From SKKY01 sp964622305 (GTDB lineage: Bacteria > Bacillota > Peptococcia > Peptococcales > SKKY01), in contig CAZUPR010000012.1 in assembly GCA_964622305.1 (NCBI GenBank), positions 1 through 34,578 of the forward strand: a stretch of DNA of 34,578 nt, read 5' to 3'. Numbering within the stretch: the first letter of the stretch is position 1; every line of letters starts with the position of its first letter. Position numbers and translations under genes: made by a program. This document shows, one piece after another, positions 7,396 to 14,824 of the stretch. The notes beneath the pieces were generated by a model. That model was not told the DNA's origin and did not search any database. It saw nothing but the letters and a program-made list of their open reading frames with translations.

Positions 7396-8904
7396 ATGGA
7401 TCAGACTCCTGCTTTGGTTTCAATGAAAAATATTAGCAAACGATTTGGTTCTGTATTGGCCAATGATGAAGTTAATTTTAGCGTGGCCGCAGGAGAGATT
7501 CATGCCCTTCTGGGTGAAAATGGTGCTGGTAAAAGCACCCTTATGAACATGCTGTCCGGGGTTTATACTCCGGACAGCGGTTCTATATTTATTAATGGAC
7601 AAGAAGTGTTTTTTGCTTCACCAAGGGATAGTATGTCCCAGGGAGTTGGAATGATACACCAGCACTTTAAGCTGGTTGAAATTCATTCAGCCCTGGAGAA
7701 TATTCTTTTGGGGAACGAAAAAACACTTTTTTTAAATAAAAAGAAAAAGAAAGAAGAAATAAAAGAACTGTCAGACCGTTTTTCCCTGGATATTGACCTT
7801 GATAAAAAGGTCTATGAGATGTCAGTTGGTGAAAAACAGAACCTGGAGATTCTTAAGGTTCTTTACAGGGGGGCAAAAATTTTGGTTCTTGATGAACCAA
7901 CTGCTGTTCTTACACCCCAGGAAACAGAAAAACTCTTTAAAATAATGCTCAAACTTAAGGCTGAATCCTGTGCCGTTATTTTTATCAGCCACAAGATGAA
8001 CGAGGTTATGAGCATCTCTGATAAAACCACTGTTCTTTTAAAGGGCAGAAGTGTGCAAACCCTGAACACAGCCGAAACTAATCCTGCCCAGTTAACTGAA
8101 ATCATGGTTGGTTACCCTATAAAACTTGAAATTAAGAGGGAAGAATATTCAGACCAAAAAGAAGTTTTCAAAATTGAAAACTTAACTTCCTTTACAAATG
8201 ATGGAGTTAAAATTCTTAAAGACATTTCCTTTGCCATCAAAACAGGAGAAATTTTTAGCATTGCCGGTATAGCCGGTTCTGGCCAAAAGGAACTTTGTGA
8301 AGCTATTGCTGGTCTTTATAAGGTTCACTCTGGCTCTATTAAGTTTAAGGGAGAAGAAATTGTAGGCAGAACTCCTAAAGAAATTATTAAAAAAGGCATT
8401 AGCATGAGCTTCATCCCCGAAGACAGGCTTGGCATGGGGCTGGTAGGCTCTATGGATATAGTTGATAATATTCTTCTAAAGCAGTACCAAAAAAAGCCCG
8501 GGTTTTTTATTGACCGTAAACCATCCAGGGCCAAGGCCAAGGAAATCGTAGAAAAACTGGAAATCAAAACGCCTGGTATTAATCACCCTATAAAGAATCT
8601 TTCTGGAGGTAACATTCAAAAAGTTCTTTTGGGCAGGGAACTGGACTCCAATCCAGAACTGTTAATAATAGCCTATCCAGTAAGGGGCCTTGATATAAAT
8701 ACCTGTTACAAAATTTATGATTTACTAAATCAGGAAAAGAAAAAGGGAGTAGCCATTCTTTACATAGGTGAGGATTTGGATGCTCTGATAGAATTAAGTG
8801 ACAGAATTATGGTTTTAAACAATGGCGAAGTTATGGGTATCGTTGATGCCCGAGAAACCACCAAGGAAGAATTAGGTCTTATGATGCTTGGAGAGAAAAA
8901 ATGA
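7396..8904 (+). CDS. Nucleoside/nucleobase ABC importer, tandem ATP-binding protein (NupO/YufO-like)
   Basis: Cytoplasmic ATPase with two fused nucleotide-binding domains, 502 residues. Domain 1 has GENGAGKST, signature MSVGEKQ (a usual variant in this family) and LVLDEPTAVLTP. Domain 2 has the typical degenerate Walker A AGSGQKEL, signature LSGGNIQK and the altered Walker B IIAYPVRGLD, where a proline motif replaces the canonical glutamate. This is normal for the ribose/nucleoside group, which pairs with two BPD_transp_2 permeases and a BMP lipoprotein, exactly as here. Start is ATG 7396 after AAAGGTGG rather than the GTG at 7387. It overlaps the next gene by four bases (ATGA), indicating translational coupling. 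A perfect inverted repeat lies inside at 7551-7578. Confidence 0.94.
   Translation: MDQTPALVSMKNISKRFGSVLANDEVNFSVAAGEIHALLGENGAGKSTLMNMLSGVYTPDSGSIFINGQEVFFASPRDSMSQGVGMIHQHFKLVEIHSALENILLGNEKTLFLNKKKKKEEIKELSDRFSLDIDLDKKVYEMSVGEKQNLEILKVLYRGAKILVLDEPTAVLTPQETEKLFKIMLKLKAESCAVIFISHKMNEVMSISDKTTVLLKGRSVQTLNTAETNPAQLTEIMVGYPIKLEIKREEYSDQKEVFKIENLTSFTNDGVKILKDISFAIKTGEIFSIAGIAGSGQKELCEAIAGLYKVHSGSIKFKGEEIVGRTPKEIIKKGISMSFIPEDRLGMGLVGSMDIVDNILLKQYQKKPGFFIDRKPSRAKAKEIVEKLEIKTPGINHPIKNLSGGNIQKVLLGRELDSNPELLIIAYPVRGLDINTCYKIYDLLNQEKKKGVAILYIGEDLDALIELSDRIMVLNNGEVMGIVDARETTKEELGLMMLGEKK
7551..7578 (+). repeat. Perfect inverted repeat inside the ATPase gene
   Basis: GCTGTCCGG (7551-7559) and CCGGACAGC (7570-7578) are exact inverted copies. 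Inner pairs (one G-U, then G-C and T-A) extend the stem to about 12 bp over a four-base loop. It lies just after Walker A, in the codons for the conserved LSGVYTPDSGS stretch, so part of the symmetry may come from coding constraint. No T-run follows. Confidence 0.6.
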
Positions 8905-9944
8905 GGATTATTAAAAAGTCAGAGGTAAGCAGAAGAGAAGAATTAAAAATAAGGTTTTTATCAATAGTGCTTGCTTTGATTACTTCAGGAATCTTTATTT
9001 TGATTTTAAACCATAATCCCCTGGAAGTTTTTACGGGGATGTTTGATGGTGCCCTGGGCAATTCTAACAGATTAAAATCTACTATTATAAAGACTATTCC
9101 CCTGGTTATTACATCACTGGGCATAAGTGTGGCCTTTAAAATGAAATTTTGGAATATCGGTGGAGAAGGACAAATTCTTATGGGAGCCTATATGGCCACC
9201 CTGACTTATAGGATTTTCCCAGACCTTTCAAGACCACTCATGCTTTTTCTAATGATGCTGGCAGCCATGGTGGGTGGAGGTCTTTGGGCCCTGATTCCTG
9301 GCTTTTTTAGAGCAAAATGGCGGACTAATGAAACTATTATTACTTTAATGATGAACTATATAGCTCTTAAGTGGATTACCTATTTGCAGTTTTCTGTCTG
9401 GAAGGACCCAGCAGCTAAAGGTTTTGCTAAAATAGCCTCATTTAAAGAAAATGCCCTCCTGCCAAAAATATTTGGCATTCATATGGGCTGGCTGATAGCC
9501 CTGGTTCTTTTAGTAATAATGTATTTCTTTATGAACTACAGTAAAATGGGATATGAAATAGCCGTTTTAGGTGAGAGTGAAAACACTGCCAATTACGCAG
9601 GTATTAATGTTTCTAAAACTATTATTATGGCTGTAATTCTTAGTGGTGCCCTTTGTGGACTTACAGGTTTTGTTCAGGCTACTGGAGTAAGTGGTAACCT
9701 TAACGTTCAGATAACAGCAGGAGTTGGTTTTACAGCAATTATCACCAGCTGGCTTTCAAACTTAAAGGTTCCCTTGATTCTTGTGGTTTCTTTTCTTTTT
9801 GCAGCCCTGGTTCAGGGTGCATCTTTTATCCAGATTGCCTTTGGCATTCCAGATGCGGCATCTACAATCTTACAATCCTTGATTCTCTTCTTTGTTTTAG
9901 GCAGTGAGTTTTTTATAAGATATAAAATTTCCTTTAGAAAATAA
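8901..9944 (+). CDS. Nucleoside/nucleobase ABC transporter permease 1 (NupP/YufP-like)
   Basis: Integral membrane permease of the BPD_transp_2 family, 347 residues with about eight to ten hydrophobic segments. Family signs: the NPLEVFTGMFDGALG segment, FWNIGGEGQILMGAY, the conserved NETIITLMMNYIAL helix, the GESENTANYAGINVSK coupling loop and the glycine-rich ALCGLTGFVQATGV stretch. The N terminus is cytoplasmic and basic. Start codon ATG overlaps the stop of the ATPase gene by four bases, and a second permease follows after a short gap. With the BMP lipoprotein and double ATPase it forms a complete importer; the substrate is inferred to be a purine nucleoside or base from the linked xpt. Confidence 0.94.
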   Translation: MRIIKKSEVSRREELKIRFLSIVLALITSGIFILILNHNPLEVFTGMFDGALGNSNRLKSTIIKTIPLVITSLGISVAFKMKFWNIGGEGQILMGAYMATLTYRIFPDLSRPLMLFLMMLAAMVGGGLWALIPGFFRAKWRTNETIITLMMNYIALKWITYLQFSVWKDPAAKGFAKIASFKENALLPKIFGIHMGWLIALVLLVIMYFFMNYSKMGYEIAVLGESENTANYAGINVSKTIIMAVILSGALCGLTGFVQATGVSGNLNVQITAGVGFTAIITSWLSNLKVPLILVVSFLFAALVQGASFIQIAFGIPDAASTILQSLILFFVLGSEFFIRYKISFRK

Positions 9945-9962
9945 ACTAAAAGAGGTATGGTC

Positions 9963-10898
9963 ATGATTTTTACAGCTTCATTTTTTGCAGCTGCAATAGT
10001 TGCAGGCACTCCCTTGCTTTTTGCAACCTTAGGGGAAATAATAACTGAAAAAGCTGGAAACCTTAACCTGGGTGTGGAAGGCATGATGCTCATGGGAGCA
10101 GTTATGGGATTTTTAGTGGGCTTAAAAACCCAAAGTCCTTTTCTGGCTCTTTTGGCAGCCTGTCTTGCAGGTGCTTCCGGAGCTTTGATCTATGCCTTTT
10201 TAACAGTGACCTTAAGGGCTAATCAAGTTGTTTCGGGCTTGACCCTGACTATTTTTGGGACAGGATTTTCTGGATTTATTGGCAAATCTTTAGTCGGTGA
10301 AAAGATGCCAGCTCCAATCAGAGATTTTTTTAGCCCAACAGAAGTACCGCTTTTAAGTAAACTTCCTATAGTGGGCCCGGTTCTTTTTAAACAAGATCTC
10401 TTTGTTTATTTAGGCTATTTTTTGGCCATAATTTTAGGGATTTATCTTTACAAGACATCTTTTGGTTTAAACTTAACTGCTGTTGGCGAGAATCCTGCTG
10501 CAGCTGATGTTGCTTCTATCAGCGTTTCTCTCTATAAATATGTCCACATTCTTTTAGGTGGTGCCCTTTGTGGCCTGGGTGGAGCCTATCTTTCTTTAGT
10601 CTATGTTCCCACTTGGCAGGAAAATATTACGGCGGGCAGGGGCTGGATTGCGGTAGCTCTGGTTATATTCGCCACCTGGAATCCTATCAAGGCTCTTTTT
10701 GGCTCCTATCTTTTTGGCGGTCTTGATATTATTGGTTTTAGAATTCAGGGATCAGAATTTGTAGTTAACCAGTATTTTATTAATATGCTGCCTTATTTGG
10801 TTACTATTATTGTCTTAGTGAGTATCTCTTTTAGAAAATCAAAAAAAAATGCTCCTCCAGGAGCCCTGAGTGTGCCCTATTTCAGAGAAGAAAGATAG
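9963..10898 (+). CDS. Nucleoside/nucleobase ABC transporter permease 2 (NupQ/YufQ-like)
   Basis: Second BPD_transp_2 permease, 311 residues with multiple membrane segments, expected to pair with the preceding permease. Typical signs are TPLLFATLGEIITEKAG, LNLGVEGMMLMGA, NQVVSGLTLTIFG, the coupling-loop stretch AVGENPAAADVAS and the strongly conserved AGRGWIAVALVIF segment. I choose ATG 9963 because it lies seven bases after GAGG; the ATG at 9957 is only one base away from that site. It is the last gene of the xpt operon, which ends at the terminator 10945-10975. Confidence 0.94.
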   Translation: MIFTASFFAAAIVAGTPLLFATLGEIITEKAGNLNLGVEGMMLMGAVMGFLVGLKTQSPFLALLAACLAGASGALIYAFLTVTLRANQVVSGLTLTIFGTGFSGFIGKSLVGEKMPAPIRDFFSPTEVPLLSKLPIVGPVLFKQDLFVYLGYFLAIILGIYLYKTSFGLNLTAVGENPAAADVASISVSLYKYVHILLGGALCGLGGAYLSLVYVPTWQENITAGRGWIAVALVIFATWNPIKALFGSYLFGGLDIIGFRIQGSEFVVNQYFINMLPYLVTIIVLVSISFRKSKKNAPPGALSVPYFREER

Positions 10899-10944
10899 AG
10901 ACGATACTAAAAAAGGGACATATAAGAATATTTTTCATGATTAT

Positions 10945-10975
10945 GCGGACATTTTATTATGTCCGCTATTTTTAT
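10945..10975 (+). terminator. Intrinsic terminator of the xpt/uptake operon
   Basis: GCGGACAT (10945-10952) pairs perfectly with ATGTCCGC (10959-10966) over a six-base loop, followed by TATTTTTAT. It separates the purine uptake operon from the pseudogene and the pur operon. Confidence 0.85.
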
Positions 10976-11057
10976 GGGTATTTAATTGAAAAAGAACAAA
11001 TATCTATGGTATGTTTTAAAGTAATGACGGCTACCTGAGAGGTGGTGAAGATAGCTT

Positions 11058-11549
11058 ATGTTAAGTGATGAACTTTTATGGCAAAACTATCTTCAAGGAG
11101 ATGAAAATGGTTTGGTTAGCCTCATGGAGCAATATGGCAACAGTCTGCGCTTTCTTGCAAAAAAACGCAGAAATCCATGCTTCTGTTTTGAGGATTTAGG
11201 ACAGGAGCCTGAGAGTAAAGCACTCATAGAAGATCTTGTCCAGACTGAAGAGCGTGACCGGCTTCTTAGACAATGCATGGAAGAGCTAAACCCCAATTAC
11301 CGAGAGCCCTTGTATTTGGTCTATTTTGAAAACATGCGCTAGGCTGAGGCTGCTCTTGTTATGAAAAAAAGTGAAAAACAAGTTGCTGATTTAATTAATG
11401 CCACAACTCAGATAGCGCCAGTGGTTGAAGAAATCATGAAGCTACTGCCCCTACTTTTTTATCTCTTAATTTTTGAGCCAAAATCAGAGAAGATAAATAT
11501 TGCTGTTCTGATTGTTGCCGCCACTTTTTACCATTGCAATTCAGATTAG
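11058..11549 (+). pseudogene. Decayed ECF-type sigma-70 family factor
   Basis: Reading 11058-11549 in one frame gives an RNA polymerase sigma-like protein broken by an in-frame TAG at 11341-11343. The N terminus (LLWQNYLQGDENGLVSLMEQYGNSL) resembles the start of sigma region 2. It jumps to a CFCFEDLGQEPES linker, so most of region 2 (roughly 40-50 residues by my recollection of intact relatives) appears deleted. Region 4 follows: LNPNYREPLYLVYFENMR, the stop, then AEAALVMKKSEKQVADLI. Intact relatives have a Tyr where the TAG stands (SYAEAA pattern). The tail after about 11400 is degraded and ends in unrelated hydrophobic residues. A good ribosome site (GAGAGGTGGTG) remains. The 94-residue product lacks the promoter-melting region and the full HTH. 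A downstream cognate anti-sigma is not seen. Confidence 0.75.
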
Positions 11550-11605
11550 TCTCAGCATAGTATATAAAGTTAGAATACAAGATTAAAATAATATGAAATA
11601 TCTTG

Positions 11606-11638
11606 GAGAGTTGTCTACCTGACAGCTCTCTTTTTTTT
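11606..11638 (+). terminator. Intrinsic terminator after the sigma pseudogene
   Basis: GAGAGTTGTC (11606-11615) pairs with GACAGCTCTC (11621-11630), one G-U pair, loop TACCT, followed by eight T. It insulates the pur promoter region from upstream transcription. Confidence 0.88.
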
Positions 11639-11642
11639 GGCA

Positions 11643-11655
11643 CAAAACGAACAAT
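11643..11655 (+). promoter_or_regulatory. PurBox-like operator 1
   Basis: CAAAACGAACAAT matches 11 of 13 positions of the B. subtilis PurR PurBox consensus AWWWCCGAACWWT. It stands in inverted orientation to box 2, with 18 bases between them, close to the 16-17 usual for PurR operator pairs. No purR gene is in the window. Confidence 0.6.
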
Positions 11656-11673
11656 CAGATAAGAAATAAAATA

Positions 11674-11686
11674 ATTGTTCGGATTT
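11674..11686 (-). promoter_or_regulatory. PurBox operator 2 (full consensus match)
   Basis: On the plus strand ATTGTTCGGATTT; its complement matches all 13 positions of AWWWCCGAACWWT. With box 1 it forms the inverted pair that PurR of the PRT-like type recognises upstream of pur operons. PurR binding is relieved by PRPP in Bacillus; the same logic is inferred here. Confidence 0.72.
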
Positions 11687-11725
11687 AGAGAAGAAGAAGA
11701 AAGTATGTTGGCAAATAAACTTTTA

Positions 11726-11738
11726 ATGGTTCGTTTTT
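11726..11738 (-). promoter_or_regulatory. PurBox-like operator 3, adjoining the -35 box
   Basis: ATGGTTCGTTTTT matches 11 of 13 positions of the inverted PurBox and ends two bases before the purE -35 element. It has the same orientation as box 2. It may be a third contact for a wrapped PurR-DNA complex or a chance match. Confidence 0.45.
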
Positions 11739-11740
11739 CA

Positions 11741-11770
11741 TTGACTAAGATATTTATTCTATGTTAATAT
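11741..11770 (+). promoter_or_regulatory. Promoter of the purEFMNHD operon
   Basis: TTGACT (11741-11746) followed after 17-18 bases by TTAATA/TAATAT (11764-11770). The expected start is near 11777, giving a very short leader before the AGGAGGGTG ribosome site of purE. No purine riboswitch fits in this leader. Confidence 0.55.
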
Positions 11771-11803
11771 TTGTCTATAAGATTTATATAGGAGGGTGAC
11801 GTA

Positions 11804-12298
11804 TTGCAAGCACAAGTAGCTATTGTCATGGGAAGTGACAGCGATCTTCCAATTATGGAAAAGGCCTATGAAGTTTTAAAGGAATTTGGAGTCAGGGCCG
11901 AAGTTATTGTAGCATCAGCTCACAGGACACCCTATCGTGCTCTGGAATATGCTGAAAGTGCCAGAGAAAGAGGAATAAAGGTTATTATTGCCGGTGCAGG
12001 TGCTGCAGCTCATTTGGCTGGAGTTCTTGCAGCTGTAACAACCCTGCCTGTAATAGGCGTTCCAATTGATGCAACCCCCCTAAGAGGGCAGGATGCTCTT
12101 TATTCAATTGTTCAAATGCCATCGGGGGTTCCCGTAGCTGCTGTTGCTATTAATGGGGCAAAAAATGCAGGCCTTTTGGCTTTACAAATGCTGGCTCTCT
12201 CTGACCAAGAAATCGAAAAGAAACTCCTTGCCTACAAAGAAAAAATGGCTGAGGAAGTTTTAGAAAAATCACTTAAGGTTAATAATATAATTATGTAA
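11804..12298 (+). CDS. purE: N5-carboxyaminoimidazole ribonucleotide mutase
   Basis: Purine synthesis enzyme rearranging N5-CAIR to CAIR; 164 residues, the usual size. Hallmarks: VAIVMGSDSDLPIME at the start, ASAHRTP with the catalytic histidine, and GAGAAAHLAGV. The HRTP sequence fits the bacterial class I enzyme, which normally needs PurK, rather than the class II carboxylase that uses CO2 directly; no purK is in this window. Start is TTG 11804 after AGGAGGGTGA, since family members begin just before VxxxMGSDSD and no ATG is available. First gene of the PurBox-controlled operon. Confidence 0.95.
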   Translation: MQAQVAIVMGSDSDLPIMEKAYEVLKEFGVRAEVIVASAHRTPYRALEYAESARERGIKVIIAGAGAAAHLAGVLAAVTTLPVIGVPIDATPLRGQDALYSIVQMPSGVPVAAVAINGAKNAGLLALQMLALSDQEIEKKLLAYKEKMAEEVLEKSLKVNNIIM

Positions 12299-12304
12299 AA
12301 ATAT

Positions 12305-12343
12305 CCGGGTATTTTATTTTTAAAGACCCGGCTTTATTTTTTA
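12305..12343 (+). other. Stem-loop in the purE-purF gap, possible attenuator
   Basis: CCGGGT (12305-12310) pairs with ACCCGG (12326-12331) over a 15-base AT-rich loop, followed by CTTTATTTTTTAA. It looks like a weak intrinsic terminator lying between purE and purF. It could reduce expression of the downstream genes or mark an RNA processing site. No aptamer-like sequence precedes it. Confidence 0.5.
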
Positions 12344-12359
12344 ACAGGAGGCAAACAAG

Positions 12360-13757
12360 GTGGATTTTTATAAGAAAGATAAAATGGAAGAAGAATGTGG
12401 CGTTATTGGAATTTTTGATGAAAGTGGATATATAGCTCAGGAGCTTTATTATGGTCTTTTTGCACTTCAGCACAGGGGCCAGGAAAGTGCCGGGATAGCT
12501 GTTTCAGACGGCAAAAAAATTCGCCTGCATAAGGATATGGGCCTGGTTACCGAGGCTTTTAGCCCGGAGGATATAAATAAGCTTAAGGGTCATTGTGGCA
12601 TAGGCCACGTAAGATATTTGACAGAAGGGTCCGATTCAGATGAAGACGCCCAGGGTGCCCAGCCAATTTTAGCCACTTATTTAGCCGGTGAAATTGCCTT
12701 GGCAAACAATGGCTCTATTACAAACTCAAAGCAATTAAGAGAAAACCTGGCCAACAGTGGTTCGGTTTTTCAGTCTTCAGTTGATACTGAGTTAATTATA
12801 AATTTAATAGCCAGATATGGGCAGACTGACATTGTCGACTCTCTTATGAAGGTAATGATAGACCTTAAAGGATCTTATGCCATGGTTATTATGAATAAGG
12901 ATAAACTTATAGGAATCCGGGATCCCTATGGCAACCGTCCTCTTTGTATTGGCAAACTTGGCAAAAAAGGCTATGTCCTTGCCTCAGAATCCTGTGCTTT
13001 AGACACAGTAGGAGCTAGTTTTTACCGTGATGTTGAGCCGGGTGAAATTATTATTATCGATAAAAGCGGCCTTAAGTCCAAGAGGATTTTCCCTGCCAAT
13101 AAAAAGGCTCTTTGTATTTTTGAATATATTTATTTTGCCCGCCCAGACAGTACTATCGACGGAATAAATGTTAACGTTGCTCGTAAAAAAATGGGTGAGG
13201 CCCTGGCAGATGAATACAAGATTGATGTTGATGTTATTATTCCAGTCCCAGATTCTGGAACTGTTGCCGGCATCGGCTATGCAGAAAGAACTGGTTTGCC
13301 TTTTGCTTTTGGTCTTTTGAAAAACCGCTATGCAGGCAGAACCTTTATTAACCCCACCCAGCAACTAAGGGAAATTGGCGTAAAATTGAAATTAAACCCT
13401 ATCAGGGAAATTATAAATGGAAAAAGGGTGGCTCTGGTTGACGATTCGATTGTGAGGGGAACAACCAGTAAAAAAATCATTGAAATGGTAAGGCAGGCAG
13501 GGGCAAAAGAGGTTCACATGCTGGTTACATCTCCACCTGTTACCAAACCATGCTTTTATGGTATTGATACAGCAGATGAGGATCAGCTGGTTGCCACTGG
13601 CCGGACTATTAAGGAAATAGAGGAATATATTAAAGCAGACTCCCTTCATTATCTTTCAGTAGAGGGTCTTTGCAAGGCTCTTAACAGTGAAGAAGGTTTT
13701 TGTGATGCCTGCTTTACAGGGAATTACCCAATAGAAATAAATGATTATAAAATATAA
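12360..13757 (+). CDS. purF: Amidophosphoribosyltransferase
   Basis: First committed step of purine synthesis: PRPP plus glutamine to phosphoribosylamine. 465 residues. The nucleophile is C13 in EECGVIGIFD, preceded by a short propeptide ending in EEE, as in the self-processed Bacillus enzyme. The glutaminase half has LQHRGQESAGI and the phosphoribosyltransferase half has the PRPP motif ALVDDSIVRGTTSKK. Cysteines in KALCIFEY, TKPCFYG and FCDACF correspond to ligands of the oxygen-sensitive [4Fe-4S] cluster, which fits an anaerobe. Start is GTG 12360 after ACAGGAGGC. The gene normally found between purE and purF in related operons, purC, is absent. Confidence 0.97.
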   Translation: MDFYKKDKMEEECGVIGIFDESGYIAQELYYGLFALQHRGQESAGIAVSDGKKIRLHKDMGLVTEAFSPEDINKLKGHCGIGHVRYLTEGSDSDEDAQGAQPILATYLAGEIALANNGSITNSKQLRENLANSGSVFQSSVDTELIINLIARYGQTDIVDSLMKVMIDLKGSYAMVIMNKDKLIGIRDPYGNRPLCIGKLGKKGYVLASESCALDTVGASFYRDVEPGEIIIIDKSGLKSKRIFPANKKALCIFEYIYFARPDSTIDGINVNVARKKMGEALADEYKIDVDVIIPVPDSGTVAGIGYAERTGLPFAFGLLKNRYAGRTFINPTQQLREIGVKLKLNPIREIINGKRVALVDDSIVRGTTSKKIIEMVRQAGAKEVHMLVTSPPVTKPCFYGIDTADEDQLVATGRTIKEIEEYIKADSLHYLSVEGLCKALNSEEGFCDACFTGNYPIEINDYKI

Positions 13758-13771
13758 AAGAGGGTGACAAG

Positions 13772-14809
13772 ATGCAAAATGAAAAACTAACTTATGAAGC
13801 AGCTGGAGTCAGTATTGATAAGGGCAACGAAAGTGTTGAAAAAATAAAACCTTATGTAAAAGCCACCTTTAGAAAAGAAGTTTTGACTGATTTAGGAGGT
13901 TTTGGCGGTCTTTTTGCCCTGGATAAGGATAAGTATGAAGAACCTGTTTTAGTATCTGGTACAGATGGGGTAGGTACAAAGCTAAAACTGGCATTTTCCA
14001 TGAATAAACATGACACAATTGGTATAGATGCCGTAGCCATGTGTGTGAACGATATTATTGTTACCGGAGCAGAGCCCCTTTTCTTTCTGGATTATCTGGC
14101 AGTAGGTAAATTAGAACCAAATCAGGTGGCCCAGGTTGTTAAAGGTGTTGCAGAGGGTTGTAAGGCTGCTGGCTGTGCTCTTATTGGTGGAGAAACAGCT
14201 GAGATGCCTGGTTTTTATCAAGAGGGCGAGTATGATGTGGCCGGCTTTGCGGTTGGCATAGTTGACAAGAAAAAAATTATAAATGGCAGGGATATTAAAG
14301 AAGGCGATCTGATTCTGGGTCTTCCATCTTCCGGCTTGCACAGCAATGGCTTTTCCCTGGCCCGTAAGGTACTTTTTGAAAGAGGCGTTCTGCAGGTTGA
14401 CTCTTATCTTGAGGCTGCCGGAAAATCTCTGGGTGCTCTGCTTTTAGAGCCAACCAGAATTTATGTCAAAACTATTCTTAATCTTATTGAGAAGGCAGAA
14501 ATTAAAGGTCTGGCTCACATTACTGGTGGAGGGATTATTGAAAATATTCCACGGGTTCTGCCAGAAGGCCTGGCAGCTCATGTTGATGCAAAAACTTTCC
14601 CAAAACCAGCAATTTTTGATTTTATTCAGCAGATTGGTTCAGTTGAAGATGAAGAAATGTACCGGGTATTTAATATGGGAATTGGAATGGTCATTATTGC
14701 CAGTTCAGAAGAAGCTGAAAAGATAGAAAAAGCTTGCAGGGAACTGGGTGAAGATATCTACAGAATAGGCAAGATAGCAGCAGGAGATAAAACTGAAATA
14801 GAATATTAA
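13772..14809 (+). CDS. purM: Phosphoribosylformylglycinamidine cyclo-ligase (AIR synthetase)
   Basis: ATP-dependent closure of the imidazole ring, FGAM to AIR. 345 residues, full length. Motifs: GTDGVGTKLKLA (ATP/phosphate loop), GIDAVAMCVNDI, GGETAEMPGFY, LPSSGLHSNGFSL and HITGGGIIENIPRVLP, all diagnostic for PurM. ATG 13772 follows AAGAGGGTG. It is 14 bases after purF and 15 before purN within the pur operon. Confidence 0.97.
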   Translation: MQNEKLTYEAAGVSIDKGNESVEKIKPYVKATFRKEVLTDLGGFGGLFALDKDKYEEPVLVSGTDGVGTKLKLAFSMNKHDTIGIDAVAMCVNDIIVTGAEPLFFLDYLAVGKLEPNQVAQVVKGVAEGCKAAGCALIGGETAEMPGFYQEGEYDVAGFAVGIVDKKKIINGRDIKEGDLILGLPSSGLHSNGFSLARKVLFERGVLQVDSYLEAAGKSLGALLLEPTRIYVKTILNLIEKAEIKGLAHITGGGIIENIPRVLPEGLAAHVDAKTFPKPAIFDFIQQIGSVEDEEMYRVFNMGIGMVIIASSEEAEKIEKACRELGEDIYRIGKIAAGDKTEIEY

Positions 14810-14824
14810 AAGTGGGTGTTGCAG

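Noticed and set aside
11341..11343. In-frame TAG in the sigma-like gene read as pyrrolysine or recoded stop
   Set aside because: TAG ends many intact genes here (for example the binding protein, purN, purD, nifJ and the aminotransferase). The gene also has a large deletion and a degraded tail, so a nonsense mutation is simpler.
11361..11549. Independent 62-residue membrane protein
   Set aside because: Its first 20 or so residues continue sigma region 4 in the same frame as the upstream gene, and it has no ribosome site; it is the tail of the pseudogene.
11640..11803. Purine riboswitch before purE
   Set aside because: No aptamer core blocks; the region instead holds PurBox-like sites and a short leader.
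12999..13364. 121-residue minus-strand reading frame inside purF, and similar antisense frames elsewhere
   Set aside because: They are antisense to clear genes, lack ribosome sites and have low-complexity or improbable composition.
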